From positions 21,972,426-22,036,425 of the forward strand of contig SSBO01000012.1 in the NCBI GenBank assembly GCA_005281725.1: DNA of 64,000 nucleotides. The letters are read 5' to 3'. Positions within the stretch are counted from its first letter, which is position 1; each line of letters starts with the position of its first letter. The notes under the pieces were generated by a model. That model saw only the letters and a program-made list of their open reading frames with translations. It had not been told where the DNA came from and searched no databases. This DNA is from Wuchereria bancrofti. Its lineage: Eukaryota; Nematoda; Chromadorea; Rhabditida; Onchocercidae. A program made the position numbers and the translations under genes. This document shows, piece by piece, positions 1-14,300 of this stretch.

Positions 1-930
1 AAGCATTTGTATAATGATGTATGATCTCTACGGAAAATGTCTTCCGTCTAAAAGTGTCATTAAATAGCATTTGTCTTCTTTCTTCAATTTTCAACAATTT
101 TTCTTTTTTTGTCCAATGCTTCCGAAAATATCGATCAAAATGTCGCCAAACCATTTGTGTATTATCATCCCATCCAAATGGATGACATTTTTAACAAGTT
201 AGTAGACTCTTTTCTTTTTCTCTCTTTCAATTTTCAACTCACTCTTTCCTCATCATATTGTCATCCTCCCATCTACACCCCGCGATCAAATCTCATATAC
301 CCATCCCCTCTACCACTTTTTATTACTGGTGTATATTAGTTCGTTGATCTTTCAAATATTACAGTTAAATAATTAAATAATACGTTGAAGTATTATAATC
401 CTATATTTGGATATTTATCATCAAATATTTTAACCTAAAAATGGAAGGAAATGAGAATATTTCAAAAGTTGCAATATTTGACATTTTTCTCGATTCAAAA
501 AAAATAGGATTTGACAAATTTTCGCTGTTCTTTTCCCTAAACGCCTCGATAACTGCTTTTTTTTCCTCTTCTTTCTCTTTTGTTTTTTTTTTTGATTTTC
601 AAAATTTTTCCTTTTCTTCATTGCTATTTATTCTTTTTGTTTTAAAAACGATAATATTTATTATGATAATATTTAACTTTGCTTTTTTTTTATGGTGTAA
701 AATCTTTTTCTCGATAATTTTTTAACTGTTAAAATACGTAGAAAAGAACTGAATTTATATAACATCCTCTATCTAAGAAAGCGATTGAATTTTTCCCAAA
801 CTTGAAATCAAGCCCCTTTTGTTTTCTTTTTAAAAGTGAATTTAAGAAATTCACATCTTCTGCAACGTAGCTCTACTTTTATTTGTAGTCATGGATTTTT
901 TTTTTTTGTTTTTTGTTTTAGTTCATATAT

Positions 931-1143
931 TTATATATAACAGAGGCATTTAAACGCGGCTGTTTCGAATGCTCTTTGGAATTCAGCAAAATCGTCTTGT
1001 TTGTTCGTTAATCGTTTTGTTTGTTCGGCCCAAAAAGGATTTACAACGTCAGTTGTTACTGAAAGTACGATGTTTTCACGATACATGGCGATTGTCGCCC
1101 ACCAACAATGGAATGATAAATTCAGTAAATTGAAATTATTCAT
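931..1143 (-). other. GC-richer coding-like patch, unassigned
   Basis: The minus strand has a 70-codon open frame that starts with ATG, and the plus strand is open over the same interval. The DNA is clearly GC-richer than its surroundings. The minus-strand translation has a mixed, protein-like composition with an acidic and aromatic stretch near its end (DDFAEFQRAFETAA), but I recognise no family. No acceptor precedes it on the minus strand. It could be a small gene, an orphan exon, or a fragment acquired from elsewhere, for example from the Wolbachia endosymbiont that many filariae carry. The sequence does not decide between these. Confidence 0.25.
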
Positions 1144-1945
1144 TTTTCGAATTTATACGAAAAAAAAAGTCTTGAATTATATTTCGCTATTTACGAAGTG
1201 ATTGTTTAAAAACTATCCACAGCTTAATGGTTCAATAACAACACTACAATTTAAGTTTCTTCTCGAAAAATCAAAATAATCGATTAATTTGAGTGAATTT
1301 TAAACGTCATTTGCTACAGCCAACTCAAATAATCCTAATGAAGTGAGTGGTGAACGAATAATACACTTTTTTAATAAACATTTAAATATTTTGCTTCGAA
1401 AAAAAAAGAGAAAAATTAAGCCGTTGAAGAATTTTTCACAATTTAGAGGATTTTCAGACTTAAATCAGAATTGTCAATTTTCAAAAAAGAAGCACCCAAA
1501 AACAATGCTCTTGAAAAGCTTAATTTTTCTTTGAAATTTTAAAATCAAAAATGAAAACAATGAACTGCATAAAATCTCAGTTCAGACAGACTGAACTATT
1601 ACAATTCCAAACTTTCAAAGGATGACCCAGACTCATCGAGCTAAACCCACTCACCCAATGTCCTGAATTACAGCTGATCCTTGACCTAAACTAGCATCCC
1701 AAATTAGAAAGGTTTAAGAAGTGATATGAGATTGAAATGCTACTATCTTTGCTATTCTCTCCTAATTTCATGCTATTTCCCCAAAATTCATATAGACTGT
1801 ATATAGCACTTTCGAGTGTTTATCTAGTCTCCTATCATTCTCTGTACTCTCTGCGCGTTTTAGGCTATTTTTCGAGGGTGACTTTTTCATTTGTTATTAA
1901 GAATTGCAATGCCTTTTATTTGGACATGTGATGTGTAAGAAAGTT

Positions 1946-2152
1946 TCATAAAAATAGCTCTACCATCTCTTCCACCGCGATTTCCTGGAGCTCTCCCCCG
2001 AGATTTCTTGCACTCTTACATAAAACGGGTATAGCTGAATATTGTGATGTGCTATTCCATTTTACAAAAGAATTTATTGGTGAAATTTGAGTAGACTTCA
2101 TAAGATTTAAATTTCCTAAAAAAATATTTTTATTATCATTTATTCGGTTCAC
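1946..2152 (-). other. GC-richer coding-like patch, unassigned
   Basis: Around 1960-2040 the sequence becomes GC-rich and the minus strand is open in more than one frame. One frame gives an acidic helical tail (GGELQEIAVEEMVELF) and another a short Arg/Gly-rich stretch (SRGRAPGNRGGRDGR). A weak acceptor (TATTCAG) precedes it on that strand. I do not recognise either product. It could be an exon of a gene running off the left edge or a decayed fragment. Confidence 0.2.
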
Positions 2153-2310
2153 TCTTATTTATTGTTATCTGATCTTTCACTTGAAATTATCACTTTTATC
2201 ACATTTGTCATCTATGATATCACCGTTACGGAAACTCTCGTTTCACATCACATTTTTATTCTATCGGTTTTTTTTTTTGTGGTAAAGTTTTTAACTGATT
2301 CAAAATAAAA

Positions 2311-2323
2311 GTTGCAGAAAGCC
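2311..2323 (+). promoter_or_regulatory. Candidate spliced-leader acceptor of tpp-2
   Basis: A GTTGCAG acceptor ends at 2317, six bases before the tripeptidyl-peptidase II start codon. An acceptor this close to a first exon, with no coding exon upstream, is what trans-splicing of a spliced leader leaves in nematode genes. The assignment is inferred from position only. Confidence 0.4.
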
Positions 2324-5300
2324 ATGGATGATGTTTCTGTTGACAAGACTGACTATACGTTAGCCAATTTGATGCCAAAAGTGGAAACACAGCAGGTTAA
2401 TTTCAATCAAAAATTTTGATAACCTTATAAATATGAGTATCTTCTATAATTGCTCTCTTTTCTTCTCTTTGATCTCTTTGATTACAAATAAGTTTGAAAT
2501 ATTGCCATATCATTTTTATGGTATATTTGTTTCTCAGTCTTTCTGATAATCAATATGAAAAGGTAATAATAGATGTGAATCCATTTAAATCACTGAACAC
2601 TTTATATGTTTGCTTCTTGCTTTTTAAACATTGCTTTGGAGAATTTTTTTCGTATTATTTGCTGGTGTGGAACAATTCATTGTCAAATTAATATAAAATC
2701 TTTCAAAAACAGGAAGATTAATTCCTCTAGGATTATTTTAATAAATTTGAACTATATAAAATAATATCTTGAACTTATTAAGTCTTTCTATCATTGCTCT
2801 ACTTTTCATCTACAACATTTACTGTACGTTATCGTCATATACGAACATACGAGTTGATGAGTAAGTGATCAGAATTATACATATCTGCTTGTTAACCTAT
2901 CTAAAAGATATTAGGATGTTCATTCTTAAATTTATGAATCAAAAGGTACTAGTCGACTTCAGTGCAGTTTGTGATACTTTGGCGTGATCTTGGTTAATTT
3001 TAAAAAGAAATGAAATCCCTGAATAAGCAAGAGAACACGGTGAAAAATAATGGAGGAAGTTAACGAACTGAAAAATTAAGGAACAGTTTCTAACGAAATA
3101 TCCAGAATACGATGGTAGGAATATTATTATTGGCATATTGGATACAGGCATCGATCCATCACTTCCTGGATTACAGGTAAAAATTTTTTAAGTTTTCTAG
3201 TTTTTTGTCATAGAATAGATGGGATATTCTTGTTTTAGAACTAAATTATTTATTTGCTTTTACTTTAAATTTAAAGTTAGTTGATTATGACATAAAATTA
3301 TTCACTTTTCATTAATTCCAAGATAAAGTAATGATTTTAGATTTATAATGAAATTATCACTTAAAAAAAAAACAAAGCCTAATATTGGATATGATTAGGT
3401 AACGAGTCATGGACTGCAGAAAGTGATAGATGTAATAGATTGTACAGGAGCGGGCGATGTGGATACATCGACAGTACGTACAGCTACGGATGGTTATGTT
3501 ACTGGACTTACAGGAAGAAAGCTAAAGGTTATATATCGAAGTTAAAAAACTAATGTTTTAATGTTTCAGTTTCAGGAAGTTTTGATGGATATTTTTTCAT
3601 TGTTATTGAAGTAATTGTAATTTCAGTTAGATTTCAGATTCCAGAAACTTGGGTTAATCCAAGTGGTAAATATCACCTAGGAATAAAGCCAGTTTATGAA
3701 CTGTACAGTAGAAATTTGTTGGAAAGGATAAAGGTAAAATATTACTTTTGACAAGATTTAGTTTGCAAGAATTTAAAATTCGATTAAATTTGTGAGTAGT
3801 TTACCAACTTATTTTCAATTCATCTGTTAACCTGTTTTTTCACTTATGGCTAAGAATATCTGACAAAAGTCTACGATGCCTGGAAACTTATGCTACAGTT
3901 TATTGAATTACAAGTACAAGCTTAGCATAAATGCTACTTTTCTTACATCCATTTCCATTTCCTTGAGGTATCTTACTTCGAGAGCAATTCATTTTTCACT
4001 GAATCTTATGGAACAAAAAATTAACTAATTATTTTCTCTCTATTATTTAAGTTTGTTATTTATTTGTAGAAGGAAAGGAAGGAAAATCTTTTTGATAGTG
4101 GACAGAAATTAGCAATGGCCGACGCAATGCGTCAGCTCGTTGCGCATGAAGAAGCAGTCGGTGGGACATCCGATAAAATAGTAAGTTTTTGGCGTAGTGC
4201 AAAATAATATAGAAAACTTGGAAAAAATTCTTCTTTCAAATTTTTCTTGGTAATCTTTTTCGGGATTTACTAGAAGAAAATATTAAGTTTTATTTTTCAA
4301 AATAATTATATGTGATAAGTACGAAATAATTGATAAAAGAGAAATTATGTGCTTATCTGTGATAGCGTTAATAATTAATACTGAAAAAGCAGTTCAATAC
4401 AGAGCAAAAATCTCGTTATTAGCAACCATATGATCACTTCATTATATATGATAAAGAAGAAAAAAAGGCAGTATGGTCAAGTGAAATGGGTAGTGAAATG
4501 TTGAGGTTGGAAGACTACGAAATTTAATCTTGGATAATATGTGGTCATCATCATAATGCTCTCGTTTTAGAGTGATAAGGAAGATAGAGAAGAACTTTCA
4601 AGTCAGGTGGAAATATTAAAAAGTTTGGATAAAATGGATGATCCAGGACCAGTTGCTGATTGCATTGTTTTTCATGACGGCACGAAGTTCAGGTATCATT
4701 AATAAAGATGTCACTTCTTACGCTAATTCAACCATCCATATGAAAAAACAAAATGAGATGATGTTTTTCATAGAAATGGTATAAGTTCATGCTACATTAC
4801 AATAAATCAGTAAAGGTTATTGAGCCAAGGAGGTAACATAACTCGTTAATGATGTCTAATGTATTTCAGAGCTTGTATAGATACTTCATATCGTGGACGT
4901 TTAAGCTTAGCACCTCTACTTAGCAGCTACCGTGATAGCGGTAAATATTACAAGCTCTCCGACAGTGGTAATTTATTTTCATTTATTTGTGAAAGATGCT
5001 ATTTCATTTCTTTTCTTTTTTCATCACTTCCTGATGGAGTGCAGCATGATTTGACCTACTAAGCTTTATTGTACATTGATATAAAAGTTTGCTTCTGTTT
5101 GATTTTGTGGACGGTTAGACACACAGCAGAATGATGGTCATAGAAAAGTAAAGCTTTGGATAAATCATTTAGAGCTATTAAATCAAGAATGATTTTGTTT
5201 TGTATAGAATGCTTTAATCTAAAGTGATGAATTTATATTTGAATATGTTTGAATTGATGCATTTAATTTACTAAGGAGGTCCTCCTTATAGTACTTATGA

Positions 5301-8300
5301 TAACATAAGTACTATAGCATATAGTAGGCATTTGACATATTGAAACCACCAGGGATGATTTTTGTTAGGAATCAAAAATATAAATCTGCATTAAAATAAA
5401 CAAATAAATGTTATAACCATTAATGTACTGAAAGAAAAAAATAGTGCTATACTAAATCGAATATTAGAGTGTCTTTGATGATATACACCTTACAAATTTT
5501 ACAGATATGCTGACGTTCTGTATCACCATACATGATAATGGTAATTTGTTGGAAATATGTGTCCCTTCTGGTAGTCATGGATCTCATGTTGCAAACATCG
5601 CCGCTGCTTACTTTCCTAACGTTAGTTTCCTTTCCTAACGTTAGTTTCTTGATAAAATCGTCTTCTTATTCCTCTGAAAATACTCTAAAAATAGAGAAAG
5701 CTTCAAATCATACTCTTTCGGGAAAAAACTCATGTTTTTTAGGAGCCTGAAAAATCTGGACTAGCTCCTGGAGCTCAGATTGTTTCTCTATGCATTGGTG
5801 ATCATCGTCTAAAAACTATGGAAACGGGTGCTGCGCTTACTCGGGCTGTAAGTTATTACTTTTTGTTTAGAAACTGAGTTTCGAAATATTAACTTAAAGG
5901 CTGATTTTCTCAAAAATGTTTAGCTAAGCCGCTGTGCTGATTTGGGTGTACATCTTATCAATTACTCCTATGGTGAAGCGACAAATTTTCCAAATTCAGG
6001 GTGAGTAATTTGTATTATTCATCCTGTTTTTTAATTATTGCATATGCTGTATACGTTTTTGTTAATGTTTATTTTCAGTCGTATTATCGAGGCTTTAGAT
6101 AGGGTAGTAAGGCGACATGGGATATTATTTTTTTCGTCAGCGGGAAACTGTGGTCCAGCTTTATCAACTGGCGGATGTCCAGGCACAACTACTACTTCAG
6201 TTATCGGTTTGTTTGTTTTTTTTTTTCACATATCGAATTTAAAAGTGTACAAATTTGTAGGGTTTTTAATATGTTCGGTTTTTATGTAGGGTTTTTGTAG
6301 GGTTTTTTAAAAAATTTAATAGGTATTAAATTTATTCCTAAAATCTTTATTCTTTCTGCAGGAGTTGGTGCATATCTTTCACCCACAATGATGGAAGCAA
6401 TGTATAGTATGCGCGATAAGATACCTCCAACACTGTATCCATGGTCATCAAGAGGCCCAACGTAAGATAATATTTCTAATGAAACGGTTTTCATCAGAAT
6501 GTTTTTTGGTTTTCTCAAAAACTTTACCGGTTAACAGAGAATTTTTATTCAGGAATTTAGAAACGCTTTAGTATTTGAAAGAAACAACTGTCGGAAGGAA
6601 AAATGTGAGAAATAGGAATTTAAAACTCGCGAGAAGAAATTATGAACAGAAGTAAAAATTAGGAATAAAAATAAGTATAAAAGGGGTTAAAATGACATGA
6701 CTTTCGCTGTTGTAAGTGAGAAAATGATCACAAATAAAAGTAAGCTAGATGATCACAAATGAACAGAAAATTAAATACATCATAAAATCTTTTCAGAGCT
6801 GATGGAGCATTAGGTGTATCGATTTGTGGTCCAGGTGCTGCTATCACAGGTGTGCCTAAGTTTACGTTGAAGGCAAGTCAACTAATGAATGGTACCTCAA
6901 TGAGTTCACCAAATGTTACAGGAACTGTCGGTGAGTAATTAAATTCTAAGTTCATTTGTAACTCAGATATATTTTTAACAGAGTATATGTTAATTTTAAT
7001 ATATTACATTCTACCGCTGTACAGTAAATTAATTGTCCATGTCGAAGTATTCATGATGGTCTGAGAGATTTTCCTTCATGTGTATTTTGTTTGTGAAATA
7101 CGTTATGGTTCATGTTTTTTCAGCATGTTTGCTTAGTGCTTTGAAAGCACAGAGCATTTCATGGAGTCCATATCTAATTCGATTAGCTTTGGAAAATACT
7201 GCCCGATTACCAAAAGATCAAAATCGTTTTGCTGTTGGTAACGGACTATTGCAGGTTGTTTTCATTCGTTGCAAGAATTTTCTAAAAACTCGCTTTGGGA
7301 TTTAAATTTAACATTGTCCTATGAAAGTGATTTCTATAGCATGACAGAGAAATCTCCGACACTTAGAATTGAATAATATCTTAATATATTGAAGGTAGAT
7401 TTGTTAGCCTTGTCTAGCATCCCGTGAGCGTAACTTGGGGATTGACAACTCAGTTTATGATTAGTAAGTTGATCCTCTGTAAAATTACATCCTAACGCAA
7501 CTTAATTTGTCGCAGGTAGATGATGCATACAATTTCATCCACGATCATCAATCATTAATTTCACCCTTGCTTACACATTTCAAAATTAAAATCAACGATG
7601 TTAACGCACGTGGAATTTACTTGCGTGAGCGCTACCAAACATGTTATATGAACACATATGTTATCGCTGTGCAGCCAGAATTCAAGCCGGAATCAGGTGC
7701 ATCATTTTTATTTATTTGTTTTAAATAGGGCTTTTGATCATTGTTTTCTAGATCTAAAACTGCTGCTTGATTTATAGCGTACTTTCCGAAATGAGGCGGA
7801 AATACGACTGTCATCAGGTTTTTTACAGCTTAACAACAACAACAACAATATCTAGTTATCTTGTTCTCATACAAATTAGTATATTAAATGTTTGCTTTTA
7901 TCCCCGTATTAGGATATAATTGTACTGGTACTTACTTTATCTATTGTATTTATTAGGTTACCTAGTGATACTATTTGTCATTCCAGTTCCTCTGTTGCTA
8001 TAAAATTTCTTTTTTTCAGATAATGATGCAAAAATAGCATTCGAGAAGCATTTAGTGCTAACATGCGTTGCATCTTATGTCAAGTATCCAAAACAATTTA
8101 CATTAATGCATCAGGAACGAGAATTCACTATATCATTGGATCCAGTGGGTCTTGAAGCTGGTGTTGCTCATTTTACTGAAGTAAGTTAATAATTATTTAA
8201 TTTGGTGTAATTCCAACATATAACTTTCTACTATAATTAGCTAACGAGCCATAAAATGATGTCTTAAAAAGATAGATGATACCACCACTCACTAATGTCT

Positions 8301-11300
8301 GATGTTTCTGAAATAATACGTATAACATAATCATATAAAGAGTTCCTTTTCCATTTGACCATGGACGGAGCTCTGTTTTAGCTCCAGTAAATTCATCTAT
8401 TATGATCATTTCAGCTCTGCATGCTGTTGTAATTGTGCTATTTTATTTGCAGATATGCGCTTATGACTCCGAGAACATTTCATTTGGTCCATTATTCCGT
8501 ATACCGATAACTGTGATTATTCCGCTAAGCTTGGATGATAATTCACGATATACAATAAAACGGAAATTGCAGTGTAAGCCCGCTAGTCCAGAGAGACTTT
8601 TTATTCATGTGCCTGAGGATGCTGATTGGGCTTGTAAGTAATTTTAGCACTTGTTTTTAATTTTTGCTTATTTACACGTTGTGTGTAAAGAACTTTTTGT
8701 TTTATTCTATGCATTCTTGTTTTTACATTTACTGTTATTTTTTCTTATTTTTGTTTTCTTGTAATATTTTATCCTCAGGATGTATTTAATCTTTCAAGGC
8801 TTTTTTTTTTAAAGGTTTGAAATTGACGTCCTGTGGAACTCAGCTGCAAGCAAAATATGTTGCCCATATTGTCCAACTTTTACCAAATACGGCCTATCGT
8901 TCGACTGAATTTCATAAGGTGAGAATTTTTTAATTTAAACTCCTTGGCTATTTTCCATATTTTATTTTATACTAATATCAACGTAACTTTCAGCACGTGT
9001 TTTAGATATATATCTGAACTATTACCTTAGATTATTTTACCAACATGAAATTAAACGAAGTAACTTGTTTTTTATTTGAATTTGAATCGAATGCTTGCTG
9101 TTGCGTTTCCTTGCGTCAGTATTTTTACTAATTCTTCTTAGTAAAGAGCTAGATAATTAAATAGAGGTCAGACTTTAAATTCTGTTTAGACGGTTTCATT
9201 AGAGCAAAATCAAGAAGAGCAATTTGCTGTTCCATTGCGAGGCGGACGTACCATGGAGTTGTGTATAACCAAATGGTGGTCTAATTTGGGTGAAGCAATG
9301 GTGGAAGCTGAATTAGTATTTCATGGTGCTCTCCCTTCACCTTCTATGTTAAACATGGTATGACTTTTCAAGATCTGATAACTATGAGCTTCACTATATC
9401 ATCTGATCATTTATCACCAGCAAAACATTGCATCTTCCTGTAACTACGATCGGCATATAGGCTTATGAAACTATTTTTTGAACAACTTTAAATTTTTGTA
9501 AAATGACTTAGAAGTCTTAAATGTAACTAAGCTAAATTTAAACTTGGCGTTTTACACTATATTTTTTCCGGATAAATTATGTTGCAATTTTAATGAAGAT
9601 TTAATTCTTTTTCAGTTTTCAACTGAAACACCATTTCATTTTACCGTACGTAATTCGATGATGAGGTTTGAAGATGTGCGACCGGCTGTGACATTCCGCC
9701 ATATATGTCAACCATTTCGACCAGCGGAAGCAAAAGTGCAACCTCTTGGACCACGTGATCTCTTCTTCTCTGGCTTGCAAACTTTCCGTTTGCTACTCAC
9801 ATATAACTTCTCTTGTTAGTTTCATCTTGAACTCATTCTGATATTCATTGACGAACTTGTTATTAGCAGTCAAAAATAAATTTGTGTCTTTGTCTTAAAA
9901 AGATTATTGATCAGATCCTTTCAATATTAATGAAATCTGGAAGTTTTAAAGGTCAGTTTTATCGTGATTATATCATTTTTGAATTAAGGCAATGCATGCG
10001 ATTACATTTAAAAGACTGATGCATGCATAAATAAAATAATGTTGGTTTTTAGTACAAAAAGCGACCGATGCATATGTTGAATTACCTGGTATAACTGACT
10101 ACCTCTATGAAAGTGCGTTTGATGATGTACATATTATGATTTTCTCTGCAACAAAGCAGTATATTGGAAGCAGTGCTTCATATCCTGATCGGGTTTTTCT
10201 TTTTTTTTCTCTCTCTTTTTATTTAAAATTTCATAAGTTTAATGAAGATAAATTGACATGTGGCAATATGAAGCAAATCGCAGTTAACTGTGATTTGTAA
10301 ATCTGTTAATGGCAGGTCTTTGTTTGAGATATCTAAGAACCGTAAAATATCTTAAAGAAAAAGCTTTTTCATTCTTGGGCCATATATGAAGTAAACTGAT
10401 AAATTAAGGTGAAGTGAATATATGAGATCTGAAGTAGCTATATTTTGCATTTATATAATAATTAACATTTTATATATTAATTAAATAACCAAATTGTCCG
10501 TAATATAAATAACAAGGTTGTTAATGCAATATGCTTAGAGATTTAAGCACATCTGTTTGTGAGTATAATTGCTTTTCGGTTGTAACTTCCATCGGAGTAA
10601 CTGAATAATTAGTTAAAAACAATTATTCAAACATATATTATTATTGTGCTGATTCCTACGAGATCTGTAATTTCAGTATGTCCTGAAATTAGAGAAGGGC
10701 GAGTACCGAGTTCGTGTACAGATTAGGCATGAAGATGCATCGCTATTAGAGAAATACCGTGAAACGGTCCTAATTTTAAGGCTGAAACTTGCAACACCGA
10801 TTAGTTTGGATTGTTTTTCTAATTACGAAAGTGAGTTTTTTCAGTTTCAATTGAAATCTGTTTTTTATCTAAAATTAATTTTGTCTACAATTAAGTTCAT
10901 ATGAAATTTCATTAAATTTCTGTTGTATGTGTCGACTTTGGAATATAAAATGCCATTTTAATTTTGAATATAATTTAATTCTTTTTTTGTTTTAAGCTTT
11001 CTCATCACTTCCATTTGCTCTCATATCCAATAAAGAATTATAGTATAAAGCAATTTTCAAAATATCAGTTATCTCTAATTTCAGGTGCTGTAAAAGGGGA
11101 GGGGAAAAAATTTGGTACGAAGAGAATGAAACCAGGTGAAATTAGTGTGGTATACATTGGTCCAGTTCCGGAAGACAAGTATGTGTCATTTTGTTTTTTG
11201 TTTTCGTTTCCAATTCTGCAGTCGAACGTTTTTCTCCGAAGATTACAATTGAACAAATTTTCTTCAGACTTCCGAAATTTGGTTGGCCTGGTTGCTATTT

Positions 11301-14300
11301 AGCTGGTGCACTCTGTTTATCAGATATAGAATTAGCTCGAAGTCACGTACAGTATCAAGTAACGTATACATTTCCGGAATGGACTCACAAACAGACCAAA
11401 ACTGTTTCATCGGTTGCATTAGTAAAAAAGAAGGAAGATTTTGCTCCTGATTCTATGCAAGCTATGAATGGTATTAGCACAGTTTTTATTGAATTAAAAG
11501 GATTCATTTATCTGTTCATAATAAGTTGTAACTGATTTTAGCAAATAAGTAATTACCATATAAATAGCATTCATATGAAATTGGTCTATTTGTTGTGCAT
11601 AATGTGAAGTTTAGCATACTAGTTCAAATTTGTTTAATACTATTACGATCAAATCAGCCTAGTATAATGAAATGAGATTACATAAATGAAGTAATACTTG
11701 TTAAGATGGATGCAGTGATTTTGGTTTTTTTTTTTTAAATTGAATATTTTAATTATTGCAGAGGCATTACGTGATTTTTATGTACAGTGGTTAGGAAAAT
11801 TACAAGATGTTGTGGATGCAAATGATTTATATGGTCATTTAATTGCTGAGAACCCAAAGAATTTGCGAATCATGCAAGCGCAACTGAAACGCTTATTCGA
11901 CCATAAAGTATTATCTTATTTTTTCTTTTTAATATATTTTTTCATTTGTTCTTAAAATTTGCAGTTTTCTTTTCTTCATTTTTTTTTTTTGAAAAACTGG
12001 CTATGATTGTTTGTGATGACATGAATCATTTATGTCGTGAATTATTTATTGCCTTCCACTAATAACAACAAGGTTATAAGATTTAATTTGCTCATTCAAA
12101 AAATTTACGATTGCAGTGTAATCCAGAAAATCATAGTCGAATTCTGGAACTGGTAGATGCTATTCTTGATGCAGCCAAGCCAGATGAAGTATTAAAATAT
12201 TTGGGCTCTAAACATGAAAATAGTGAAAGTGATATTATTATCAGAGCGTCAGTTTGTTTCTTTTTAAATCATTTTTGAGTAAGCAAAGCTCCTGGAATTT
12301 TTTATGTTCAATTCCAATGCTTTTTCGAAATCCCCGTATATTAACAAATTACGAATTCAGTTTATTTCTTTTCAACTTGATTAATGATAGTGGATTAATG
12401 TTAGGAACTTTCTTTAAATTTTCACCTGCTTCAGAGACATGGAAAATCGTAAAAATGCCATTATCGATGCATTAGTCATCAAAGCAGATGCATTAGTTGA
12501 TGAACATTTGGCAATTAGTACCCAGGAAATACCAAAGTCATTTCGACATGGTTTGAATGTCGATGTCGGTACAAAGACCGAAAAAACATCGCAAGCAAGT
12601 GTAGAACTTACCAAAAGATCATCAATCAGCGATTTCCAGGTGTCTTACAAGTAATTTCAACGAAAACCTTTTGCTTAAGCACAGTCATTAAAATAAATGT
12701 ACTTTATAAATATCCAATAATTAGCACTATGCATCGCAACATATAATCCTGAATATTATGAACTGAACAGAATTTAATGTTAACTGTTAGGAAAGATTAG
12801 GCACTGAATACTGTGTAATATGGAATGTTCTAACTAACATATTTAGCTTTAATAATAACTGTTTGTAAATGTTTTCGATTAATAATTCCCGAAATGTTTC
12901 GTGACAAAAGCAAGAGATTTCAGTTGATAGAAGATACAAAGAAAAAAGATACAGAAGATACTGGTGGAGCAGGTGATTTGCTAGCAACACTAGAATCAGA
13001 TCAAATAACTGATACTTTACCAGCAGCTATTGAAACTGCAGAATCAGATCAACCAGGAAGAACTGTAGGTTTCCTTTCATTATTGAAAATTTCTTTTTTT
13101 ATTTGCTAACTTATTGCTGTATTTTTCTTTGTTTTAAAATGAAAAATGAGGATTATTTATGGCAGCATATGCTGCATGCTTAAATCTCAAATAGTTCATC
13201 TAATGGTGTAAACAGAGAAAAAATTAGACGTAATGTCATAGGGATGTACATTACAACATCCATTCTTTAATTATTTCTTATTTCTTCACTCTCTATGATT
13301 TGTCCTCAAATATGGCTCACAATTTCTAGGTCAAGCTGTAATCGCTTTTCCAGGTAAAAGTTACGCTGAAAGAAGTCGATACTGCGTACTATGAGGTTTT
13401 AAAATGGTTAGAAGCGACTGATTCAAAGGTTTTTACTTATTTTCTCGAAGTTTTGTATGCAACCTAATTAACAGATATATTGAAATGTATGATTAAACAG
13501 TTGTCATCGTAATCAATTTTTTCGATATAATATTTAATAATGTTCATTGAATATAATCACATAGGCATTAAAATGTTGTTTCAAAACGGTTGATAAATGT
13601 TTAACTGATGTGCATTTTTTATTTCGGATTATTTATAGAATTTTTCTGCTCAGTATTACTAGAAAGAGAAAAGAAACCTGTCGCCTGCTGATAATATAAC
13701 CAATAATTTAATGTTCTGATACGTATGCACAGTAGTTAAAATAAGTGTAATAGCTTTTCAAAAAAATTTTATAAGTTACAAGTATGGAATTTTGACTCGA
13801 GGTTTGTTTTTCAGGTGTTGATATTATCTGCAAAGCAAGCTGTTGCACATGCTCATTACGGTCGAGCATTGAAGTACTTGAGAAAGGCAAGTGACGATAA
13901 AAATTTTGCAAATAATTTGGTTGTGGAAGCGGCAGCTGTTGAGGTAATATAAAATTATTTTTTTTTTATGTTTGTAAAAAATGAAATTCAATGGAATTTG
14001 AATTTTCATGTTCAGTCTTGGGAGGAGAGTAACTTTAAGAATATAATGGGTTTTTGTTTAATAGAGGATTGTAGGACTTATGGGTGACATTGATTATATT
14101 TTTTGAAGTAAAATATTGATCGATGTCTACCTTTTAGTGATAACTGTTCTGTTAGATGTCATTTGATACGACCGATAAAAAAATATTTATTACCTTACGT
14201 ATGAAGGAAGATACGAAATATGTATTATATGAAGATAGCGTTCATCCTCAAAGAATTTAGTTCTATTTCAATCCTTTCCTCTGTTTCATCAGATGTCCAC

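Larger units (their letters stand above)
1..2323. other. Upstream intergenic region
   Basis: The region is AT-rich with many T-runs. I could not assign a gene to it. Two GC-richer patches (about 945-1130 and 1955-2040) are open in more than one frame and have separate entries. An open frame at 109-205 ends near a donor-like GTTAGT but has no usable acceptor upstream, so I do not call it an exon. The last 100 bases should include the 5' leader of the tripeptidyl-peptidase II gene. Confidence 0.5.

Noticed and set aside
109..339. 76-codon plus-strand ORF near the left edge
   Set aside because: Begins at a TTG with no acceptor nearby; the second half is low-complexity Ser/Pro/Phe.
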